A program made the translations under genes and the position numbers. The notes beneath the pieces are model-generated. The model saw nothing but the letters and a program-made list of their open reading frames with translations, ran no database searches and had not been told where the DNA came from. This document shows positions 58,468 through 64,000 of a stretch of 64,000 bases of DNA, piece after piece (position 1 is the stretch's first letter; every line of letters starts with the position of its first letter). The stretch is from Melissococcus plutonius ATCC 35311 (GTDB taxonomy: Bacteria; Bacillota; Bacilli; Lactobacillales; Enterococcaceae): the NCBI RefSeq assembly GCF_000270185.1, contig NC_015516.1, positions 124,001 to 188,000 of the forward strand, given 5' to 3'.

Positions 58468-60144
58468 TTATTTTTTGGCTGACATAACCATTGGTAAAAT
58501 CATTGGATGACGTTCTGTTTGTTCAAATAAAAAAGGTTGCAGAGTAGTCGTCATGGCTTCACCAATTTTTGATTCAGTACAATGTTTATCTCTCATAGCT
58601 TCCCGAATTGCATTGAATAATAAACGCTGGCCTTCATGAATCATATCACCAGATTCACGCATATAAACAAAACCGCGAGATAAAATATCTGGACCAGCTA
58701 AAATCTCTTTATTTTTAATATCAACAGTGGTTACAGCAATGACTAGACCTTCTTCTGAAAGAATCCGACGATCACGCAAAACAACACTACCAATATCACC
58801 AACACCACTGCCATCAACATAAACATCATTGGCATTGAAATGACCAGCTAGACGAGCAGTATCTGCCGTCAAAGCTAATACATCACCATTTTTCATAATA
58901 AAACAATTTTCAGAAGGTACACCAATATCTTGTGCCAACGATGCATGAATTTTCAACATTCTATACTCTCCATGAATTGGCATAAAGAATTTAGGCTTAA
59001 TGAGACTTAACATTAATTTCTGCTCTTCCTGACCGCCATGACCAGAAGTATGAATATTATTGATTTTTCCATGAATGACTTCTGCGCCTGCTTCAGACAA
59101 TAAGTTAATTAACCGATTTACGCTTGTTGTATTTCCAGGGATTGGTAAGCTAGAAAATATTACCGTGTCACCAGGATGTACACTGATTTGTCGATGTGTA
59201 CCATTAGCAATCCGGCTTAAAGCTGCCATAGGTTCTCCTTGAGAGCCTGTACATAAAATCATTATTTCATTTGCGGGTAGTTGGTTTAATTCAGATGCTT
59301 CAACAAAGGTGCCATCAGGAACATTTATATAGCCTAGTCGTTGACCATTAACAATAGCATTTTCCATACTACGTCCAAAAACAGCGATTTTACGTCCGGT
59401 ATTCACTGCTGCTTCTGCTGCTTGTTGTAAACGATAAATGTTTGAAGCAAAACTAGCAAAGATAATTCTTCCTTCAATTTTTTCAACGATTTTTAAAATA
59501 GAAGAACCAATCGTCTTTTCAGATTTCGTAAAGGTTGGAATTTCCGCATTGGTACTGTCAGATAATAGGCAGAGAACTCCCTCTTCACCTAACTTTGCCA
59601 TACGATGCAAATTGGCAGGTTCACCAACTGGAGTAAAATCAAATTTAAAGTCACCCGTTTGAATGATATTGCCAGAAGGCGTTTTAACAACAATTCCTAA
59701 GGCATCAGGAATACTATGAGTGGTTCGGAAAAAACTAACGGCTGTTTTTCGGAAACGTATTACTGAATCTTCATTAATTTCATGTAGTTCGGCATCACGT
59801 AGTAACCCATGTTCGTCAAGTTTATTGGTGATAAGAGCTAGTGCTAAAGGCCCAGCATAAATTGGAATATTTACCTGTTTTAAAAGATAAGGGACACCAC
59901 CAATATGATCTTCATGTCCATGAGTAATCACAAGAGCTTTGACTTTATTAATGTTTTGTACAATATAACTATAATCTGGAATAACATAATCAATACCTAA
60001 GAGGTCATCTTCAGGAAATTTTATTCCTGCATCAATTAAAATAATTTCATCTTGAAATTGCACACCATACGTATTTTTTCCAATTTCTCCTAAGCCGCCT
60101 ACAGCAAAAATGCCAGTTTCGTTATTTTTAATGTTTACCTTCAT
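58468..60144 (-). CDS. rnjA: ribonuclease J1
   Basis: 558-residue metallo-beta-lactamase/beta-CASP nuclease with 5'-3' exo- and endonuclease activity in mRNA decay and rRNA maturation. The zinc motif is HGHEDHIGG (H75, H77, D79, H80), later motifs are TGDFKFD and GHGGQEE. The C-terminal domain follows after about 450. It begins one base after the rpoY stop, with GGAG in the end of that gene as ribosome site, so translation is coupled. The rpoY-rnjA pair is standard in Firmicutes and supports J1 rather than J2. Confidence 0.95.
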   Translation of the reverse strand: MKVNIKNNETGIFAVGGLGEIGKNTYGVQFQDEIILIDAGIKFPEDDLLGIDYVIPDYSYIVQNINKVKALVITHGHEDHIGGVPYLLKQVNIPIYAGPLALALITNKLDEHGLLRDAELHEINEDSVIRFRKTAVSFFRTTHSIPDALGIVVKTPSGNIIQTGDFKFDFTPVGEPANLHRMAKLGEEGVLCLLSDSTNAEIPTFTKSEKTIGSSILKIVEKIEGRIIFASFASNIYRLQQAAEAAVNTGRKIAVFGRSMENAIVNGQRLGYINVPDGTFVEASELNQLPANEIMILCTGSQGEPMAALSRIANGTHRQISVHPGDTVIFSSLPIPGNTTSVNRLINLLSEAGAEVIHGKINNIHTSGHGGQEEQKLMLSLIKPKFFMPIHGEYRMLKIHASLAQDIGVPSENCFIMKNGDVLALTADTARLAGHFNANDVYVDGSGVGDIGSVVLRDRRILSEEGLVIAVTTVDIKNKEILAGPDILSRGFVYMRESGDMIHEGQRLLFNAIREAMRDKHCTESKIGEAMTTTLQPFLFEQTERHPMILPMVMSAKK

Positions 60145-60145
60145 A

Positions 60146-60359
60146 TTAAAACTCCGTTAAAGAAAAATCGGCGTTCTCTTTTTCGTAAGCTAGATGATTT
60201 TCTTCTAATAATTGAACATATTCAATATTATATGAAGTATTTTTTTCAAGAATACTTCGAACAGCTACTTCGCTTTCTGCTTCCATATAAAGAGATTTTG
60301 TTTCTTCGCGTTTTTGGATTTCTAACTTTTGTTTCTTGATAATAAACTTTAAATATCAT
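60146..60359 (-). pseudogene. rpoY: RNA polymerase epsilon subunit gene, frameshifted
   Basis: The start ATG at 60357-60359 follows GGAGATATCTAT and gives MIFKVYYQETKVRNPK, the normal start of the small omega1/epsilon subunit (YkzG). Then an A5 run (minus strand, 60311-60315) shifts the frame; four A would restore REETKSLYMEAESEVAVRSI and the rest to [10 protein letters not shown] at 60146. Without correction translation ends after about 37 residues. The subunit binds core RNA polymerase and is dispensable in B. subtilis. The frameshift may be real or a homopolymer sequencing error. Confidence 0.85.
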
Positions 60360-60795
60360 ATAGATATCTCCTTTTATATATTTTAATAAATTAATTTACC
60401 TGCAAAATTTTGAACACAACAAAATTAGGTGGAAAACCACCCATTAAAAAACAATGTTCAATTAGAAACAAAAGTTACTAATTGAAATGAAGTCTAGCCG
60501 TTACTTCATCTTTGCTTTAGTAAAAAGTACCTCAATTGTGTTGTAGCTTTAAACGTTGTGTTAGATAATAATTAAGATCATTTTATCACAGAATGAATAA
60601 GAAGTATAGGAAGAGAAACCTGACTTTGAAATTTTATGAAGAGCTTCTTTTTATATTATCAGGTATACTAAAGAAAGAAGATACAAATATTGGTTGATAA
60701 TATAAAACAACTTTTTTCTAAAGACCTTATTGTATTAAAGATTGCTTTTTGATACAGTGAAAGAACGAAATGATAGAAATGAAGGAGATGATTGA
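60360..60795. other. divergent gap between rpoY and the ABC exporter
   Basis: Holds the structured element at 60410-60461 and, after it, an inverted repeat CAATTAG/CTAATTG near 60459-60504. About 290 AT-rich bases remain, expected to carry both promoters, which I cannot place. Confidence 0.5.
60410..60461 (-). promoter_or_regulatory. cross-shaped repeat in the rpoY-rnjA leader
   Basis: Outer arms TTGAACA (60410-60416) and TGTTCAA (60455-60461) enclose an inner GGTGG-AAAA-CCACC hairpin (60428-60441). It lies 50 bases upstream of rpoY. It may fold in the 5' leader of the rpoY-rnjA mRNA or be a protein site. Confidence 0.45.
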
Positions 60796-62526
60796 GTGAA
60801 ATTAATCTGGCAGTATACAATCAAATATAAAAAATTATTACTTGCAGATTTTATCTGTGTATTTGGTTTTATACTTATTGAATTGGGGTTACCAACAATT
60901 TTAGCTCGAATGATTGATAAGGGAATCGCAGAAAAAGATTTTAACTATATCAAACAACAGGGCCTATTAATGATCATTATTACCATAATCGGTGTAGCCT
61001 TAGATATTTTCTTAGGATATTTTTGTGCAAGAATTACAACAAATATAGTACGTGATATTCGAGATGATTTATTTGAAAAAATTCAAACTTTTTCACATAG
61101 AGAATATGAAGCAATTGGCGTATCTTCCTTAATTACTAGAACAACTAATGACTCTTATCAAATTATGCTTTTTATGAATACTGTTTTACGTATTGGATTT
61201 TTGACGCCAATGATGTTTATAACAAGTTTATTTATTGTTCTAAAATCAAATCTAATATTAGGTCTATATGTATTAGGAGCTTTACCTTTATTATTACTTG
61301 CAATTATTGCTATTACTAAAATTTCTAATCCCTTATCAAAAAAGCAACAAAACAATTTAGATGGTGTTAATGGTATTTTAAGAGAAAATCTTTCAGGTTT
61401 ACGAGTAATTCGAGCATTTGTAAATGAAAAATTTGAAGAAAAACGATTTTCTAAAGTAAATGAGGCATATACCAAAAGTTCACAAAATCTATTTCGTTTA
61501 ATGGCAGCTGCACAACCAGGTTTTTATTTTTTGTTCAATATTGTTATGGTATTAATTATATGGCATGGCTCCTTACAGATTAATTCTGGTTCTTTACTCG
61601 TCGGAAATTTGATTGCATTCATTGAATATATCTTTCATGCTTTATTTTCCTTTATGATGTTTGCTAGCGTTTTTACTATGTATCTACGTGCTGCCGTTTC
61701 GGCTAAGCGGATTCAGGAAGCTTTCGATCTGACTCCTGAAATTATGGAAAATAATCATGGAGTTACACAAACAAAAACAAAGGGCTATCTAGAGTTTAAA
61801 AATGTTACGTTTGCCTATCCGGGACATGCTGAAAGTCCTGTTATTCGTAATGTTAGTTTTACTGCATCACCAGGTGAAACGATTGCCTTTATAGGAAGTA
61901 CTGGAAGTGGTAAATCAACATTAATTCAATTAATCCCACGTTTTTATGATGTATCTGAAGGACAAATCTTGGTTGATGGGATAGATGTTCGTGATTATCG
62001 TCTAAGTACATTAAGAAGTAAAATTGGTTATATTCCACAAAAGGCTTTATTGTTTACAGGAACTATTGCTGATAATCTACGTTATGGTAAAGCAGATGCT
62101 ACCTTGGAAGAAATGAAAAAAGCTGCAGAGATTGCACAAGCGACCGACTTTATTTCTAAAAAACCAGAAGGATTTAATGAACAACTATCCGAAGGTGGAG
62201 CAAATTTTTCAGGTGGACAAAAGCAGCGTCTGGCAATTGCTCGAGCAGTCATTAGACAACCGGAAATTTATATATTTGACGATAGTTTTTCCGCTTTGGA
62301 TTATCAGACAGACGCAAAACTTCGTGCCCGTTTAAAAGAAGTGACGCACCAGTCTACGGTTATGATTGTTGCGCAGCGTGTTGGAACAATTATGCAAGCA
62401 GATAAAATTATTGTTTTAAACGAGGGGGATATTGTTGGTATTGGTACACACAAAGAATTACTTGCAACATGTCCAATTTATTATGATATTGCGGCATCTC
62501 AACTATCAAAGGAGGAATTAGCATGA
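60796..62526 (+). CDS. heterodimeric ABC exporter, first half (EfrA/BmrC-like)
   Basis: 576 residues: six membrane helices (about 1-320) and an ATPase domain. Walker A is GSTGSGKST (367-375), the signature FSGGQKQR is canonical, but Walker B reads IYIFDDSFSALD with Asp in place of the catalytic Glu. This is the degenerate site typical of the first half of heterodimeric multidrug exporters such as EfrAB, LmrCD or BmrCD. The start is GTG behind AAGGAG. It overlaps its partner by four bases (ATGA). Confidence 0.92.
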   Translation: MKLIWQYTIKYKKLLLADFICVFGFILIELGLPTILARMIDKGIAEKDFNYIKQQGLLMIIITIIGVALDIFLGYFCARITTNIVRDIRDDLFEKIQTFSHREYEAIGVSSLITRTTNDSYQIMLFMNTVLRIGFLTPMMFITSLFIVLKSNLILGLYVLGALPLLLLAIIAITKISNPLSKKQQNNLDGVNGILRENLSGLRVIRAFVNEKFEEKRFSKVNEAYTKSSQNLFRLMAAAQPGFYFLFNIVMVLIIWHGSLQINSGSLLVGNLIAFIEYIFHALFSFMMFASVFTMYLRAAVSAKRIQEAFDLTPEIMENNHGVTQTKTKGYLEFKNVTFAYPGHAESPVIRNVSFTASPGETIAFIGSTGSGKSTLIQLIPRFYDVSEGQILVDGIDVRDYRLSTLRSKIGYIPQKALLFTGTIADNLRYGKADATLEEMKKAAEIAQATDFISKKPEGFNEQLSEGGANFSGGQKQRLAIARAVIRQPEIYIFDDSFSALDYQTDAKLRARLKEVTHQSTVMIVAQRVGTIMQADKIIVLNEGDIVGIGTHKELLATCPIYYDIAASQLSKEELA

Positions 62527-64000
62527 AAAAAGCAATTTCTTCGATGGAACGTTTAGGAAAATATATTAAGCCATATAGACTAACTTTTTATTCAGTGATC
62601 TTTCTAACTATCTTAACAACTGTATTCAATGTTACCATTCCCTATGTTACCGGACTTCCAACAACTCGAATCAGTAAAGATATTGCTCAGGGAAAACCAT
62701 TAGAATTTACGTACATTTTTTGGTGCCTTTTTTGGCTACTGATTATTGGTATTGGTTATTGTGTTTCACAATTTTTATCGAATTACTTAATGACAAATGT
62801 TGTTCAGAATGCTATGAGAGACCTACGAAAAGATATCGAGGAAAAAATTAATCGATTACCCGTTTCTTATTTTGATAAAAATCAGCAGGGAAACATTTTA
62901 TCTCGGGTAACCAATGATGTTGATGCTGTGAGTAACGCATTACAACAAAGTTTTATTAATATCATTTCAGCAATATTAGGTATAATTATGGCCGTTGCTA
63001 TGATGTTTTATATTAATACTTTAATGGCACTATTTTCTATACTGATGATCCCATTGTCTATCGTTATTTCGCAAACTCTTATCAGGTTTTCTCAAAAATA
63101 TTTTTATGGCATGCAAAATACCTTAGGAGAATTAAATGGTTTTGTTCAAGAAAACATGACTGGGTTTAGCGTTTTAAAACTATATGGACGTGAAAAAGAA
63201 ACCTTAAACAAATTTAAAAAGGTAAATCATAAATTAAATCAACTTGGATTCAAAGCAACCTTCATCTCAGGTATAATGATGCCTTTAGTACAACTGACAG
63301 CTTATAGTACGTATATAGGAATGGCTGTTCTAGGAAGTTATTTTGCCATTACAGGTATTATTGTTGTTGGACAGCTTCAAGCATTTATTCAGTATATTTG
63401 GCAGGTCAATCAACCCATGGGAAATATTACACAACTTGCTACAGCATTACAAAGTGCTTCCGCTGCAACAACTCGTGTATTTGAAATTTTAGATCAACAA
63501 GAAGAACCATTAAATGAACAAGATATTCCATTACCAGAACCTATTCATGGTAATGTTGAATTTGATCATGTAAGTTTTAGCTATGATCCAAAGAAACCGT
63601 TGATTAAGAATTTAAGTTTTAAAGTAAAAGCCGGACAAACAGTGGCAATTGTCGGCCCAACAGGTGCAGGAAAAACCACTTTGATTAACTTATTGATGCG
63701 TTTTTATGATGTCAATTATGGAGCAATCAAGATAGATGGAATAGACACAAAAAAAATGAATAGAAGTGATGTTCGTTCAGTTTTTGGTATGGTTTTACAA
63801 GATGCATGGCTATATAAAGGAACTATTGTAGATAATATTCGTTTTGGGAAATTGGATGCTACGGATTATGAAGTCGTTGATGCAGCTAAAACGGCAAATG
63901 TAAATCACTTTATTCGAACAATGCCAAATGGTTATGAAATGGAAATTAATGCAGAAGGAGACAATATATCTTTAGGGCAAAAACAATTATTAACTATTGC
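62523..64000 (+). CDS. heterodimeric ABC exporter, second half (EfrB/BmrD-like), cut by window end
   Basis: The first 492 residues of the partner subunit. Six membrane helices (about 15-310) precede the ATPase domain with Walker A GPTGAGKT and a Q-loop in VLQDAWLYKG. The signature reads ISLGQKQ instead of LSGGQ, the matching non-canonical half of the composite site. The reading ends in LLTI at the window edge, so Walker B and the H-loop are not seen. AAAGGAGG at the end of the first gene serves as ribosome site. Confidence 0.92.
   Translation, partial: MKKAISSMERLGKYIKPYRLTFYSVIFLTILTTVFNVTIPYVTGLPTTRISKDIAQGKPLEFTYIFWCLFWLLIIGIGYCVSQFLSNYLMTNVVQNAMRDLRKDIEEKINRLPVSYFDKNQQGNILSRVTNDVDAVSNALQQSFINIISAILGIIMAVAMMFYINTLMALFSILMIPLSIVISQTLIRFSQKYFYGMQNTLGELNGFVQENMTGFSVLKLYGREKETLNKFKKVNHKLNQLGFKATFISGIMMPLVQLTAYSTYIGMAVLGSYFAITGIIVVGQLQAFIQYIWQVNQPMGNITQLATALQSASAATTRVFEILDQQEEPLNEQDIPLPEPIHGNVEFDHVSFSYDPKKPLIKNLSFKVKAGQTVAIVGPTGAGKTTLINLLMRFYDVNYGAIKIDGIDTKKMNRSDVRSVFGMVLQDAWLYKGTIVDNIRFGKLDATDYEVVDAAKTANVNHFIRTMPNGYEMEINAEGDNISLGQKQLLTI

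Overview
The window is 64 kb of AT-rich core chromosome from a low-GC Gram-positive coccus of the order Lactobacillales. Gene content and order (glmU-prs, the S10/spc/alpha ribosomal run followed by ecfA1-ecfA2-ecfT-truA, nifS-thiI, a T-box in front of valS, rpoY-rnjA) fit Enterococcaceae. The very AT-rich intergenic DNA and several decaying genes make me favour Melissococcus or a close relative; that is an inference from the sequence alone. I see no prophage, insertion sequence, CRISPR array, rRNA or tRNA gene.

Layout. 1-12.5 kb: envelope and housekeeping genes (partial glmU, prs, an ElaA-type acetyltransferase, pepA, a thioredoxin, a universal stress protein, ytpR, mscL, the ymfF/ymfH peptidase pair, rodZ-like, pgsA, a PC4-type protein). 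13.1-27.5 kb: one long ribosomal protein run from rpsJ to rplQ with secY, adk, infA and rpoA inside, led by a strong promoter and a structured leader, with a second consensus promoter before infA. 28-31.2 kb: ECF transporter energising module and truA. 31.3-35.6 kb: three tandem brnQ branched-chain amino acid carriers on the minus strand, one of them broken. 36-42 kb: a CitA/CitB-type two-component system, a D-2-hydroxyacid dehydrogenase without a visible start codon, an AEC-type permease and an SDR dehydrogenase. 42.4-51.3 kb: ezrA, nifS-thiI, rex and T-box-valS. 51.5-64 kb: TVP38 and YfhO membrane proteins, folC, a HAD phosphatase, radC, a cold shock gene, rpoY-rnjA and a heterodimeric ABC exporter cut by the window end.

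How the parts work together. The central 18 kb is the translation and secretion factory (ribosomal proteins, SecY, IF-1, RNA polymerase alpha), with adenylate kinase and vitamin uptake ATPases attached. The 31-41 kb accessory block joins amino acid uptake to a carboxylate-sensing regulator, a hydroxyacid dehydrogenase and an organic-acid type permease, so it is the best candidate for a locally regulated carboxylate or hydroxyacid exchange module.

Main points of interest. Four loci carry inactivating or near-inactivating lesions: a YtxH-like membrane protein gene (one base missing at an A7 run), brnQ copy 3 (in-frame stop plus about 35 bp deleted), the D-2-hydroxyacid dehydrogenase (no start codon next to an A7 run) and rpoY (one extra A). 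Three of the four sit at A runs, so sequencing error has to be excluded before calling decay. The response regulator carries an exact 36-bp tandem duplication at the start of its DNA-binding domain. Convergent gene pairs are separated by unusually long perfect hairpins, and a good candidate Rex operator overlaps the predicted rex start site. I found no clearly new multi-gene system.
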